Counted from the stretch's first letter, positions 18,701 through 27,467 are shown. The stretch: 64,000 nt of DNA from Neptunicella sp048268085 (GCF_048268085.1 NZ_JBLWWF010000002.1:124001-188000), one strand, 5' to 3'. Notes: generated by a model not told the origin, from the letters alone. Made by a program: numbers and translations.

Positions 18701-19759
18701 AATTCGACGTACTCCAAAATTGTTAAATGATAACCATAATGAATCTTGTCGATCTTCATAGATGTCAAACACCGAAGCGGCGGGCAATGCTCTTTTATCC
18801 GAATTGGACGCCGGGTAATAAATAAAATTATCCCCCGATGGGTTATATCGATGCACTCCGGTCTTGTCAGTACCAAACCAAATCTGTCCTTTAGAATCTT
18901 GAAAAATCGACCAGATAGAGTCCGAACTTAATTGTCCTTTAGTTACGTCCCCTGCACGATAACGTTTAACTTGCCGAGTTTCCCTGTTCATTGCCATCAC
19001 GCCTTCATGGGAGGCGATCCACAATGTTCCCTTATCATCAATCAACAAATCCCGAATACTATTAACTCCGGCTTCCATATCACCGGGAAGCGAATAACGC
19101 TGATAATCAAGAGTCACACGATTAACCTTGTACAACCCTCCACCTGAAGCGATCCATAAATAATCAGGATTACTGTCTTGAATGATTTGCTGTATAACGG
19201 CGCGATCATGAGAGCCACTATCGCTTTCAAACAACTGACGGACAACCTTGCCTGTTTGAGGATCTAACGCTTTAAGACCAAATCCGTCTCCGCCTAACCA
19301 GAGCAGTCCATCGATGTCTTCAAACAGCGTATGAATCGTTCTAAAATCGGTTACATTAAAGACCGTAAAAGATTCCGTTGCGGGGTGATATTGACTTAAC
19401 TTTTTACCGGCCACCCACAACACATCGTTATGATCGATCAATAATTTTTCTGCCTGACTACTCCCTAAACTAGTTGGGTCGTCAGGATCATGAGTGAAAT
19501 GCTTTAACTTATAGCCGTCATAACGGCGCAAACCGTTATCAGTGCCTATCCATAGAAAACCTTGTTTATCTGTAACAGTGGAATAAGCCGCATCATCCAG
19601 CAAGCCATCTTGTAAATACAGGTTATGTACATTTAACGAATAATTAACAAGATTGGCAGGACGAACTAGATCATTCGAAGGGGCAGCTTTGACACAAAAC
19701 AGCAGCGAGGTAAAAACAACAAGAACTCCGATATTTAAACTTGTCAGCCTCTCAAACAT
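15722..19759 (-). CDS. Propeller/Y_Y_Y sensor with GGDEF and EAL domains
   Basis: A protein of about 1345 residues. A signal peptide is followed by about 700 residues of repeats of the two-component-regulator propeller type (recurring LWIGT, IWFGT and GLN-x-FDP phrases). A Y_Y_Y domain, one transmembrane segment (WWARTLFALCILLVTIMFL), a coiled coil (about 840-885), then GGDEF and EAL domains follow. GGDEF is intact (about 975-979) but has no RxxD I-site before it. EAL is intact (about 1103-1105), with DDFG and the other acidic and Lys residues of active phosphodiesterases (NIS, EITES, KIDR, EGIET). It probably links a periplasmic signal to cyclic di-GMP turnover. The longer frame begins with TTG at 19804. 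ATG at 19759 follows GGGAA by eight bases and was preferred, with ATG at 19774 as an alternative. Confidence 0.88.
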   Translation of the reverse strand: MFERLTSLNIGVLVVFTSLLFCVKAAPSNDLVRPANLVNYSLNVHNLYLQDGLLDDAAYSTVTDKQGFLWIGTDNGLRRYDGYKLKHFTHDPDDPTSLGSSQAEKLLIDHNDVLWVAGKKLSQYHPATESFTVFNVTDFRTIHTLFEDIDGLLWLGGDGFGLKALDPQTGKVVRQLFESDSGSHDRAVIQQIIQDSNPDYLWIASGGGLYKVNRVTLDYQRYSLPGDMEAGVNSIRDLLIDDKGTLWIASHEGVMAMNRETRQVKRYRAGDVTKGQLSSDSIWSIFQDSKGQIWFGTDKTGVHRYNPSGDNFIYYPASNSDKRALPAASVFDIYEDRQDSLWLSFNNFGVRRISPSMEKFSILQHKDGVSNSLALNNVLDLHEDEHGHIFIATDGQGLDKFDPVTGLYTHYVHDPNDPNSISSDSVLAIADDNLGRIWIGTWNGGINIFDKQKETFSHIKRDFSLPENKRLDNNNIFRIEPMADGRMLLSVWASGMQIYDPETGTFESYFPSSTGSESGAKNSMINDFVADGKGHYWVAGNGGLQLFDPDSKTFKSYANSSLFDIIYDVYPEPSGALWIASSQGFFHFDPVTEKLVAYSMEQGMSDNFAVSIEKDDEGYIWLGTRSGLNKFDPKSQTFEVFDSGDGLAGMQFNRYSHLHTSKGEMYFGGTAGISRFNPNHLPRNSFKPDIVFTGLELFQKTVVPGENALIQQPINEIRKVVLNYDQRDITFEFAALNFISSNNNKYRYKLEKLENSWTEVDSNRRRVRYTNLDPGHYTFMVVGSNNDNVWNPTPATIALTVLRPWWMTWWARTLFALCILLVTIMFLRWLSLSNERKRILLSKMVVEKTRELEKANSTVLELNAELESRVEKRTAELNIEITERRTAEAKLFHMAFHDALTGLPNRSWLIQHLQDLIEKNQDQQGPTFALMFLDGDKFKQINDSLGHSVGDQVLIAVARRLEYLLPEPYHAVRLGGDEFTVIAQGNVTDRNVRMLGKSIVNAFETPLEVNGLKVPFRLSIGMVMGGQQYTKPEQILRDADIAMYKAKEMGRGNCQLFDKRMREQTMETIELETDIAQAVSKGQMFVVYQPIIDMPSGRLVGFEALLRWEHPQKGFISPEKFIPIAEESGQINEIGCWVLEQACLQLKAWQDDPAIKTPLTMSVNISTKQLRGGELIQQVSDILDHIGVSGDFLKLEITESALMENADTVRQTLESLNLLGIEFAIDDFGTGYSSLAYLEQLPVQFLKIDRMFVDAITANLSEKGGNASEIVRATVSLAHNLNIKVVAEGIETEQQRGLLEQFGCDLGQGFLFAKPLLADSARQFALGNVDNVSTLVTFTKRRVRK

Positions 19760-19949
19760 TGCGTTATTTCCCATCTTGATTGTAATACGCGAGTAGAAAC
19801 ACAATACTCACACCAAATAGAGATGATTTACATAACGTTAACATATTTAATTAATAAAAAAGCATATTTAGTCATCATAAAACAACACAAATGTATTTTT
19901 ATTAAAAAGAATTATCACAGGGGGCTTGCTGAACAGCGTCATTTTATCA

Positions 19950-19979
19950 CCCTCATTGCCAAAACAATGGCAATGAGGG
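19950..19979 (-). terminator. Strong hairpin after the valine operon
   Basis: CCCTCATTGCC (19950-19960) pairs perfectly over 11 bases with 19969-19979. It lies 13 bases past the stop codon of the last gene of the minus-strand operon. The minus strand continues with TGATAAAATG, so there is no good T tract. It may act as a weak intrinsic terminator or as an mRNA 3' end stabiliser. Confidence 0.55.
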
Positions 19980-19992
19980 TTAGTGGAATTGG

Positions 19993-20754
19993 TTAAACTC
20001 TGGTACCGCCATCCAGTTCAATAGTGCGGCCGGTAAAATAATCATTTTCAAAAATAAACTTGGCGGCATGGCCTAGTTCACTGACATCTGCCAGTCTGCG
20101 CAATGGTACGGTTTGCAAAAATTTATCGCGCATTTCAGGTCGCATTTGTGCCGCCATGGCCGTATTGACTAAACCTGGGGCAATACAACCGGTGCGAATA
20201 CCATATCGTGCCAATTCTTTTCCCCAGGTCACGGTCATGGTTGCTACCGCTGATTTTGATGCTGAATAGTTACTCTGCCCCATATTACCGCCACGAGATA
20301 CCGAAGAAATATTAATGATCACCCCTTCACTGGCGGTTTCAATCATTTGCGCTGCCGCTTCGCGGGCACATAAAAAGGTGCCGGTTACGTTCACATCCAG
20401 CACCGACTGGAACTGTTGACGTGACATTTTATCGACTACTTTGCCCTCTTTCACTTTGAGTAACATGCCATCACGCATAATGCCGGCACTGTTAATCAAG
20501 CCGTTTAACTGGCCAAAAGTACTGGCGATATTAGCAAAGCCCTTTTCTACTGCATCTTCATCGGTCACATCAATCACAAAACATTCGGCTTGGATCCCTT
20601 TTTCGCGTAGTTCCTTAGCGGTTTGCTGCAGCGCATCCGGTTGCATATCAATTAACGCTATATGCGCGCCCTGCTCTGCCAGTGACTCGGCCATTGCCCT
20701 GCCTAACCCCTGCGCCGCACCCGTAATTGCAATGACTTTATTGGTAAGATCCAT
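19993..20754 (-). CDS. SDR-family dehydrogenase of the valine/branched-chain operon
   Basis: A 253-residue short-chain dehydrogenase. The cofactor motif is TGAAQGLG (about 11-18), NSAG follows, and the catalytic Ser/Tyr/Lys lie in ISSVSRG and YSASK. The C-terminus GRTIELDGGTRV is typical of FabG-like enzymes. It is the last gene of the five-gene operon, 3 bases after mmsB. It may act as a 3-hydroxyacyl-CoA dehydrogenase in branched-chain breakdown, for example on 2-methyl-3-hydroxybutyryl-CoA from isoleucine, which would otherwise be missing here. That substrate is inferred from position only. Confidence 0.82.
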   Translation of the reverse strand: MDLTNKVIAITGAAQGLGRAMAESLAEQGAHIALIDMQPDALQQTAKELREKGIQAECFVIDVTDEDAVEKGFANIASTFGQLNGLINSAGIMRDGMLLKVKEGKVVDKMSRQQFQSVLDVNVTGTFLCAREAAAQMIETASEGVIINISSVSRGGNMGQSNYSASKSAVATMTVTWGKELARYGIRTGCIAPGLVNTAMAAQMRPEMRDKFLQTVPLRRLADVSELGHAAKFIFENDYFTGRTIELDGGTRV

Positions 20755-20757
20755 AAT

Positions 20758-21654
20758 TTAATCCTGATGTGTGGAATAAAGTTTAAAAATACTGGAAAAA
20801 TCCAGTTGTCCATTGCCCTGCAAACTATGCAACTTGAACAGGCTCTGTGCCAACGCTCCCATTGGTGTCGTCGATTGACTTTTGTTAGCCGTATCCATAG
20901 CCAGTCCCAAGTCTTTTTTCATCAGATCGACCATAAAGCCGCCCTGATAACCTTTGGACGAAGGCACATTCGGCATGACATCCGGGCATGGGTTATACAA
21001 TTCCAGTGTCCAGTTGCGCCCGGAACTTTGTAGCATAATATCCGACAGCACTTTAGGGTCCAGACCATTATCAATGCCCATTTGTAACGCTTCAGCGGTT
21101 CCAGCCATCAAGACTGACAACAGCATATTGTTGCAAATTTTGGCAATTTGTCCGGCGCCATGGCCACCGGCATGAAAGGTGTTTTTACCCATGCATTGCA
21201 GTATCGGTTGGGCCAGTTCAAATGCGTCTTGTTCCCCCCCAACAATAAAAGTCAGGGTACCGGCTTCAGCACCAGCAGTGCCTCCCGATACCGGGGCGTC
21301 AATAAATGCGATGCCCTTTTGTGCCAGTTGTTGACCAACTCGCTGCGCTGTTTCTGCATCAATAGTGCTGCAATCGATGACTAAGGTTTGCGCTGATAAG
21401 GTCTCAAACAAGCCGTTATCACCTAAATACAAACTTTGAACATGTTTACCTGCAGGCAACATAGAAATCAGCACGTCTGCCTGTTGTGCCGCCTCTCGGG
21501 CTGACTCCGCTTTAATTGCCCCTAATGCCGCCAAACTGTCCATGGCACTTTGCTGTAGATCAAAAACTCTGACCTGATGACCGGCCTTAACCAGGTTAGC
21601 CGCCATTGGCCCTCCCATGTTGCCTAGCCCAATAAAACCTATTTTTTGTGTCAT
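20758..21654 (-). CDS. mmsB: 3-hydroxyisobutyrate dehydrogenase
   Basis: A 298-residue NAD-dependent enzyme of the beta-hydroxyacid dehydrogenase family. The Rossmann motif GLGNMGGPMAANL lies at about 9-21, the substrate-binding signature DAPVSGGTAGAEAGTL follows, and the catalytic Lys is in GQIAKICNN. The ending region with GFMVDLMKKDLGLA is typical of HIBADH. It oxidises 3-hydroxyisobutyrate to methylmalonate semialdehyde, the step between the hydrolase and MmsA of the same operon. Confidence 0.93.
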   Translation of the reverse strand: MTQKIGFIGLGNMGGPMAANLVKAGHQVRVFDLQQSAMDSLAALGAIKAESAREAAQQADVLISMLPAGKHVQSLYLGDNGLFETLSAQTLVIDCSTIDAETAQRVGQQLAQKGIAFIDAPVSGGTAGAEAGTLTFIVGGEQDAFELAQPILQCMGKNTFHAGGHGAGQIAKICNNMLLSVLMAGTAEALQMGIDNGLDPKVLSDIMLQSSGRNWTLELYNPCPDVMPNVPSSKGYQGGFMVDLMKKDLGLAMDTANKSQSTTPMGALAQSLFKLHSLQGNGQLDFSSIFKLYSTHQD

Positions 21655-21684
21655 ATTCTGCTCCTAACTGTCCCCAACCGGCGT

Positions 21685-22812
21685 TTATTTACCCAGTCCT
21701 GTTAACGGATGAGATTGCTCATTCCAGGGCGAGGTAAAACACTTATCCAACACCTCTGCGGGCACATCCTGCACCGTTTTATATTGCCAGTTCGGTTGAT
21801 TATCTTTGTCAATTAACAAGGCTCTGACACCTTCCTGAAATTCACCTAGCGATGCGCAACGACAGGACAACATCAGTTCCATACGAAAACATTCCGGTAA
21901 CGTCATCTTGGCACTGCGCTTAAGCTGCTCGAACAAGATACAGGCGGTCAATGCTGAGCCTTTAGCTAATGTCGATTGCGCCCGAGTTAACCATTTATCT
22001 TGTTGCGCTGAGATCCCGGCAATCCCATTAACCACTTGGTCAATGGTGTCAAAATCGGTCACTTGGCGGATTTTTTCCTGATGAGGTTTGATATTGCCTT
22101 GGGGCAGCAGTGCCCGATGATCCTGATGGAACTGATGACATAAATCAGTAAGTTTCTGATGATTGAGACTTTGAATTGCCCCCCAGGAAATGTCCTGCAT
22201 CTGTTCAATAAACGACTGTTTATGTTGTTCCGGGATAAAATGATCAGCCAACTGAATATGCAACGCATCCATGGCATTGATACTGGCTCCGGTTAACCCT
22301 AAAAACAGGCCAACACCATCTGGCATACGATTCAAAAACCAGCTGCCACCGACATCCGGATATAAACCGATAGTGATTTCCGGCATAGCAATACGGGAGC
22401 TCTCGGTTACAATCCGATGACTGGCACCACACATCAGTCCCAGACCTCCGCCCATAACAATCCCGTTACCCCACACCACAAAAGGCTTATGGAAGGTATG
22501 AATAAGGTAATCCAGTCGATATTCCTCACTGAAAAAGGTTTCGACTGTAGCCGGAATAATACCCGGCTCTTTTTGCATCGCCTGATGCATGGCAACCACA
22601 TCACCACCGGCACAAAAGGCTTTATCTCCCTCACCATCCAGTATGACAGCAACAATATTGTCATTGTTTTGCCAGCTTAATAATTGCGGCATGAGTAACC
22701 GGATCATATCCAGATCCAGCGCATTGAGTGCTTTGACTTTATTTAAACGGGCATAACCTATTTTCTTGCCGTTGTGAGTATCCAGTTCCGAAAAAAGTAC
22801 TTTATCTGTCAT
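21685..22812 (-). CDS. 3-hydroxyisobutyryl-CoA hydrolase (crotonase family)
   Basis: A 375-residue crotonase-fold protein with the oxyanion-hole region FCAGGDVVAMH, the extended KPFVVWGNGIVMGGGLGLM segment and a Glu in MPEITIGLYPDVGGSWFL. These features fit HIBCH rather than simple enoyl-CoA hydratases. It frees 3-hydroxyisobutyrate from its CoA ester in valine breakdown. The frame can be extended to 22863, but that would overlap the preceding gene by 44 bases. ATG at 22812 follows an AGGGAAG ribosome site and leaves a 7-base gap, so it is the likely start. Confidence 0.9.
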   Translation of the reverse strand: MTDKVLFSELDTHNGKKIGYARLNKVKALNALDLDMIRLLMPQLLSWQNNDNIVAVILDGEGDKAFCAGGDVVAMHQAMQKEPGIIPATVETFFSEEYRLDYLIHTFHKPFVVWGNGIVMGGGLGLMCGASHRIVTESSRIAMPEITIGLYPDVGGSWFLNRMPDGVGLFLGLTGASINAMDALHIQLADHFIPEQHKQSFIEQMQDISWGAIQSLNHQKLTDLCHQFHQDHRALLPQGNIKPHQEKIRQVTDFDTIDQVVNGIAGISAQQDKWLTRAQSTLAKGSALTACILFEQLKRSAKMTLPECFRMELMLSCRCASLGEFQEGVRALLIDKDNQPNWQYKTVQDVPAEVLDKCFTSPWNEQSHPLTGLGK

Positions 22813-22819
22813 AACTTCC

Positions 22820-23977
22820 CTACAGTAAATCGCCAGCGTCGGCAGATAGTATCCTTCGACCAATGATCAAGCGCATAATTTCATTGGTACCTTCAAGAAT
22901 TTGATGGACCCGGACATCACGTACATGACGCTCCAATGGATACTCCTGAATATAGCCGTAACCACCATGCAGTTGCAGCGCTTCATTACATACCTGAAAA
23001 CCAATATCAGTAGCAAAGCGTTTCGCCATAGCACAGTATGCGGTGGCCTCTGGATCATGATTATCCAGTTTAAAGGCGGCCAGACGGACCAGTTGTCTTG
23101 CCGCAACCAGTTCGGTTGCCATATCAGCCAGTTTGAATTGCAGTGCCTGGAATGCAGCGATAGGCTTACCAAACTGCTCCCGCTCCTGCATATAATTTTT
23201 GGCGGTATTTAACGCCTGTTGAGCGGTACCGATAGAACAGGTTGCGATATTAATTCGACCACCATCCAGCCCTTTCATGGCAAAGGTAAAACCCTGACCT
23301 TCTTCGCCCAATAAATGATCCAGCGGAATTATGACATTATCAAAGGTCACTAAACGAGTGGGCTGGGCATTCCAACCCATTTTTTCTTCGGCTTTACCAT
23401 AAATAATGCCCTCGGCATCGGCAGGCACCACCACTGCAGAAATCCCTTTAGGCCCAGCTTCTCCAGTGCGCACCATCACCACCAATACTTCGGTTTCACC
23501 GGCACCGGAAATAAACATTTTAGAGCCATTCAAAACATAGTGTTCACCATCCTTTACGGCAGTGGTGCGCAACGAACCGGCATCAGAACCGGCGCCCGGT
23601 TCAGTCAAACAGTAAGACGCCAGTTTTTGGCCAATTACCAGATCGGGGCACCATTGTTGTTTTATTTTTTCGGTGCCCCAACTGGCAATCATCCAGGTGG
23701 CCATATTATGAATGGTCATCATCGCCGTCGTAGTCGTACAGCCCATGGATAACTGTTCAAAAATAATTGAGGAATCAAGACGACTCAGCCCAAGTCCACC
23801 GGCTTCTTCCGGTGCATACAGGCCACAAAAACCCAGTTCACCGGCTTTTTGAATAACCTCTTTGGGAAAATAGTGTTCCTTATCCCATTTGGCCGCATTG
23901 GGTGCCAATTCCTGTTCAGCAAACTGGCGGGCAATATCGGCAAACGCTTGTTGATCTTCAGTTAAATTAAAATCCAT
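22820..23977 (-). CDS. Acyl-CoA dehydrogenase, probable isobutyryl-CoA dehydrogenase
   Basis: A 385-residue flavoprotein with both acyl-CoA dehydrogenase signatures: YCLTEPGAGSDAGSL near residue 125 and the C-terminal QLHGGYGYIQEYPLERHVRDVRV. The catalytic Glu is expected in LEGTNEIMR. It would oxidise isobutyryl-CoA to methacrylyl-CoA and pass electrons to ETF. Substrate assignment rests on its place between mmsA and the 3-hydroxyisobutyryl-CoA hydrolase. No enoyl-CoA hydratase for the next step is visible in this operon. Confidence 0.9.
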   Translation of the reverse strand: MDFNLTEDQQAFADIARQFAEQELAPNAAKWDKEHYFPKEVIQKAGELGFCGLYAPEEAGGLGLSRLDSSIIFEQLSMGCTTTTAMMTIHNMATWMIASWGTEKIKQQWCPDLVIGQKLASYCLTEPGAGSDAGSLRTTAVKDGEHYVLNGSKMFISGAGETEVLVVMVRTGEAGPKGISAVVVPADAEGIIYGKAEEKMGWNAQPTRLVTFDNVIIPLDHLLGEEGQGFTFAMKGLDGGRINIATCSIGTAQQALNTAKNYMQEREQFGKPIAAFQALQFKLADMATELVAARQLVRLAAFKLDNHDPEATAYCAMAKRFATDIGFQVCNEALQLHGGYGYIQEYPLERHVRDVRVHQILEGTNEIMRLIIGRRILSADAGDLL

Positions 23978-23988
23978 TAAAACGCTCC

Positions 23989-25479
23989 TTAACCCAGATT
24001 GATGGTCAGATTAGGGCCGCTGGGAATATCATCTTCAAACCAGCGCGAGGTGACGGTTTTGGTTTCGGTATAAAAACGAATGGCCTGTTTACCGTACGCG
24101 TGTAAATCACCGTAAAAGGAATTTTTCCAGCCGGTGAAGGAAAAAAATGGCAGCGGCACTGGAATTGGCACATTAATTCCTACTTGCCCCACTTCAATCT
24201 CGTGTTGATATTTTCTGGCGGCAGCGCCACTGGCGGTAAATATAGAGGTACCGTTGCCATAAGGATTACGATTGACCAGCGCAATGGCTTCTTCCAACGT
24301 ATCCACACACATACAGCACAACACCGGACCAAAAATTTCCTGCTGGTAGATACTCATTTGTTCGGTCACCGAGCTAAATACGGTAGGACCCACCCAATTA
24401 CCCTGTTCGTAACCGGCCAAGCTAAAGTCAGAACCGTCTACCAGACAGTCGGCACCTTGCTGTTTGCCTTCCGCAATCAATGACAACACTTTGGCTTTGG
24501 CTTGCGGACTAATTAACGGACCGAAACCGGCGCTGTCGTCATTCCACAATCCCGGTTTCACTTTGCCGATTTCACTGGCGAGCTCTTCAATCCATTGCTT
24601 GGAGTCCCCCACAAACACGGCTACCGAAATCGCCATACAACGCTGTCCGGCAGCCCCAACACTGGAGCCCACCAGATTATTAATCACTTGGGCCTTGTTA
24701 GCATCGGGCATGATCACCGAATGGTTTTTAGCGCCAGCAAAACACTGCGCGCGCTTCATATTATCGGTAGCGGTTTTATAAATATGTTGCCCAACCGGCA
24801 CTGAGCCTACAAAAGAAACAGCTTTTATATCTTCGTGGGTCAGCAACGTATTGACCTGCTCTTTACCGCCATGCACCACATTCAATACACCTTTCGGGCA
24901 CCCAGCCTCAACAAACAATTCAGCCAGTCGAGTGGGCGTCATTGGATCCTGTTCAGAAGGCTTTAAAACAAAGGTATTGCCGCAGGCTATGGCTAAGGGA
25001 TACATCCACAACGGGATCATCGCCGGGAAATTAAACGGGGTAATCCCGGCGCACACACCCAATGGCTGAATATAACTGCTGGTATCGATCCCGCGCGCCA
25101 CGTTTTCAACCGTCTCTCCCATCATCAATGCCGGTACGTTAGCCGCCTGCTCCACTACTTCGATGCCGCGCCATACATCACCTTTAGCATCAGCAAAGGT
25201 TTTGCCGGTCTCCTGACTGAGAATTTCGGCCACTTCATCGTGGTTTTCTTTAAGCAAATGCTGGTAACGCATCATCACCCGTGCCCGTTCGGAAACCGGC
25301 ACTTCACGCCAGTCATTAAAAGCGCTTTTTGCACTGGCAATGGCCGCTTGCATCTCCGCATCGGTGGCACATGGTACCTGCCCAATGACTTTATTGCTGG
25401 CCGGGTTAGTCAGATCGATATGTTGTTTGGATGACGATGTCTTAAATTCACCATCAATAAATAAAGGGATATTTTTCAT
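23989..25479 (-). CDS. mmsA: CoA-acylating methylmalonate-semialdehyde dehydrogenase
   Basis: A 496-residue aldehyde dehydrogenase of the MMSDH type, converting methylmalonate semialdehyde and CoA to propionyl-CoA with NAD reduction. Diagnostic parts are the GICAGITPFNFPAMIPLWM-like segment near residue 140, the catalytic Cys in GQRCMAIS, and FTGWKNSFYGDLHAYGKQ near the C-terminus. It is the first gene of the minus-strand operon. A LiuR-like palindrome lies 75 bp upstream. Confidence 0.94.
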   Translation of the reverse strand: MKNIPLFIDGEFKTSSSKQHIDLTNPASNKVIGQVPCATDAEMQAAIASAKSAFNDWREVPVSERARVMMRYQHLLKENHDEVAEILSQETGKTFADAKGDVWRGIEVVEQAANVPALMMGETVENVARGIDTSSYIQPLGVCAGITPFNFPAMIPLWMYPLAIACGNTFVLKPSEQDPMTPTRLAELFVEAGCPKGVLNVVHGGKEQVNTLLTHEDIKAVSFVGSVPVGQHIYKTATDNMKRAQCFAGAKNHSVIMPDANKAQVINNLVGSSVGAAGQRCMAISVAVFVGDSKQWIEELASEIGKVKPGLWNDDSAGFGPLISPQAKAKVLSLIAEGKQQGADCLVDGSDFSLAGYEQGNWVGPTVFSSVTEQMSIYQQEIFGPVLCCMCVDTLEEAIALVNRNPYGNGTSIFTASGAAARKYQHEIEVGQVGINVPIPVPLPFFSFTGWKNSFYGDLHAYGKQAIRFYTETKTVTSRWFEDDIPSGPNLTINLG

Positions 25480-25553
25480 AGGGTTTCCACTTACTTTTGA
25501 CCACTTGTATTTGGGTCTTCGATTATTATCAATACATTAACAAATTTTTTACT

Positions 25554-25569
25554 TTAACGTTAACGTTAA
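25554..25569. promoter_or_regulatory. LiuR-like operator upstream of mmsA
   Basis: TTAACGTTAACGTTAA is a perfect 16-bp palindrome. With its flanks it reads CTTTAACGTTAACGTTAAGG, close to the site CTTTACCTTTACGTTAACC upstream of liuR. It lies between mmsA and the divergent receiver-TPR gene. Control by LiuR, a MerR-family regulator of branched-chain acid catabolism, is inferred. Confidence 0.55.
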
Positions 25570-25739
25570 GGTCAAATAAATTTCCACTAATTTGCATTAT
25601 TGCTGTACATATTTGTGAACCCTTAACTAACAGACAGGAATTTGTATAAACAAATGTTCATTAATGGCGTTGTTTATTGGTATTATCCGAACCATATTTG
25701 CCAAATAACTTGGTTCAAAAAGGAAGTAAAACTAAATAC

Positions 25740-27446
25740 ATGGGTATTGAGAATATAAATGTAGCAATAGTAGAAGATAACGGGGCTGCCCGGATCAACC
25801 TGCGTAATCATCTATTGAGTATGGGCTTCGTAGACATTGGTTGCTACTCTCAAGGCAGAGAACTTCGAAACGCCATGCGCAAGCGTTCGTTCCATATTAT
25901 TTTGATCGACTATCATCTGGGTGCAGATAAAAATGGCGTCGAAGTTATTCAGGAACTGCAACAGGCAGGTACCTTAAAGCCGTCTACCGCGGTCATTTTT
26001 CTCACCGCTGATAGCGTACCAATGGTATTGGGTCAAATCGTCGATATTCATCCAGATGTGGTAGTACTCAAACCTTATACCATTCGTAATTTAGAAAAAA
26101 CCGTGATCCATACCTTGCAATTTCGCGAAGCCTTGCGCCCGGTTTATCGAGAATTGGATAACAAAAGATATTCCAAAGCACTGGCCTTGCTGGAAACCGT
26201 GATTGCCAGTAAAAAGTTAGCTAAAAATACCACCGCACTAACAAAGCTTAGGGGCCGCCTCCTGATTAAAGCCGGTCAATTCTCCAAAGCAACTGCCTTG
26301 TACGAAAAAATTCTACAAGCATCTGACAAAGTTGTATGGGCGCAATGGGGACTGGTACTAAGTCGCTATATGGCCGGAGATATAGCCGGCAGTGAAGCCG
26401 ACCTGGAAAATATGCTTAATACCCATATGACCAAAGACAAAGCCTGTGAATGGCTGACCCGGATCAATATTCAAAAAACCGAATATGAACGTGCTCAAAA
26501 CTTTATTGATATGATCCGTGAAGGTGACCTGTCCATCTCGGCAGCCCGTTTAAAAGTACATCTGTGTCAGGTTCAAGACAATATGCAGGATGCTATCGCG
26601 CTGCTGGAAAAGAAACGCGAGTCTAATCGTGAGTCTCGTGAACGCTTCGCCGAATTGACGATGGATTTAGCTCGTTGTCATTTAATGGTGGCAGAAAAAA
26701 CCACCGATAAAGAACGTGAAAACGCCCTTCAGTCCGCTCGCATGTTAATTGGCAGCGCAGGCCGTCGTGCAGTCGATGAAGAACTTAGCCTAAAACGTAA
26801 CTATATGAGTGCACTGGTAGCCGTCATGGAAAATGACGAAGATCGCGCGTTAGAAATACTCAAGCAAGATGGCATGATGGAATTTGAAAATGCGGACTCC
26901 GCTTTATTGGCTGATGCCGCCAGTGCCTGGATGAGTGTAGGTGAAACGGCTATTGCGTCAGAAATAATGCAAGAATGCGAAGAAAAAATGGCGCAACTGC
27001 AAGATGAAAACGAAAAAACCGTTTCATCCCTGATGATCCTCAAAAATGAGGAAATCATAGGAGATAAAAAAACCCGTGCATTAAATTTTAATAAGAGTGG
27101 GTTAGCTTTATTTAATAAACGGGAGTTTGAACAAGCCATCGATGATTTCTATCAGGCACATATCTTGTTCCCTAAAGAACCGGCTTTTTTAATTCACTTA
27201 CTCCAATGCATGGTCGAAGCCAAAGTCCCTACTTATAAGAAAGTCGATTCCATCGGCATGTATCGTAAATTGCAGGAATTCAAGTTATCCGACAGTAACC
27301 TGAAACGGTTTAACGATATTAAAACCAAGTTACAAGCGGATATTAATATTCACCGTCCAGCACCCACTGAAGCAAAAGTTGACGCCCCACAAGAAAAGAG
27401 TGACAAGGCCAAATCACAAGCAGAATTGCTTTCCGGCAAATCCTAA
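25740..27446 (+). CDS. Receiver-domain protein with TPR repeats
   Basis: A 568-residue protein. Residues 1-125 form a CheY-like receiver with the acidic pair ED near residue 12, the phospho-acceptor Asp57 (LIDYHL) and a late Lys (VVLKPY). The rest is alpha-helical with TPR-like repeats, clearest near the C-terminus (FNKSGLALFNKREFEQAIDDFYQAHILFP), and has no DNA-binding or enzyme output. Such proteins may work through protein contacts. A TTG-started longer frame from 25677 has no ribosome site, whereas ATG at 25740 starts just before the receiver and follows an AGGAAG site at a rather long distance. No cognate kinase is adjacent. Confidence 0.85.
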   Translation: MGIENINVAIVEDNGAARINLRNHLLSMGFVDIGCYSQGRELRNAMRKRSFHIILIDYHLGADKNGVEVIQELQQAGTLKPSTAVIFLTADSVPMVLGQIVDIHPDVVVLKPYTIRNLEKTVIHTLQFREALRPVYRELDNKRYSKALALLETVIASKKLAKNTTALTKLRGRLLIKAGQFSKATALYEKILQASDKVVWAQWGLVLSRYMAGDIAGSEADLENMLNTHMTKDKACEWLTRINIQKTEYERAQNFIDMIREGDLSISAARLKVHLCQVQDNMQDAIALLEKKRESNRESRERFAELTMDLARCHLMVAEKTTDKERENALQSARMLIGSAGRRAVDEELSLKRNYMSALVAVMENDEDRALEILKQDGMMEFENADSALLADAASAWMSVGETAIASEIMQECEEKMAQLQDENEKTVSSLMILKNEEIIGDKKTRALNFNKSGLALFNKREFEQAIDDFYQAHILFPKEPAFLIHLLQCMVEAKVPTYKKVDSIGMYRKLQEFKLSDSNLKRFNDIKTKLQADINIHRPAPTEAKVDAPQEKSDKAKSQAELLSGKS

Positions 27447-27467
27447 CCGGAAAGCATACTCAGGCTA

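Noticed and set aside
22813..22863. Upstream extension of the 3-hydroxyisobutyryl-CoA hydrolase
   Set aside because: It overlaps the preceding dehydrogenase gene and skips a clear AGGGAAG ribosome site before the internal ATG.
26801..27139. 112-codon minus-strand ORF inside the receiver-TPR gene
   Set aside because: Fully contained in a convincing gene, without ribosome site or similarity to any family I know.
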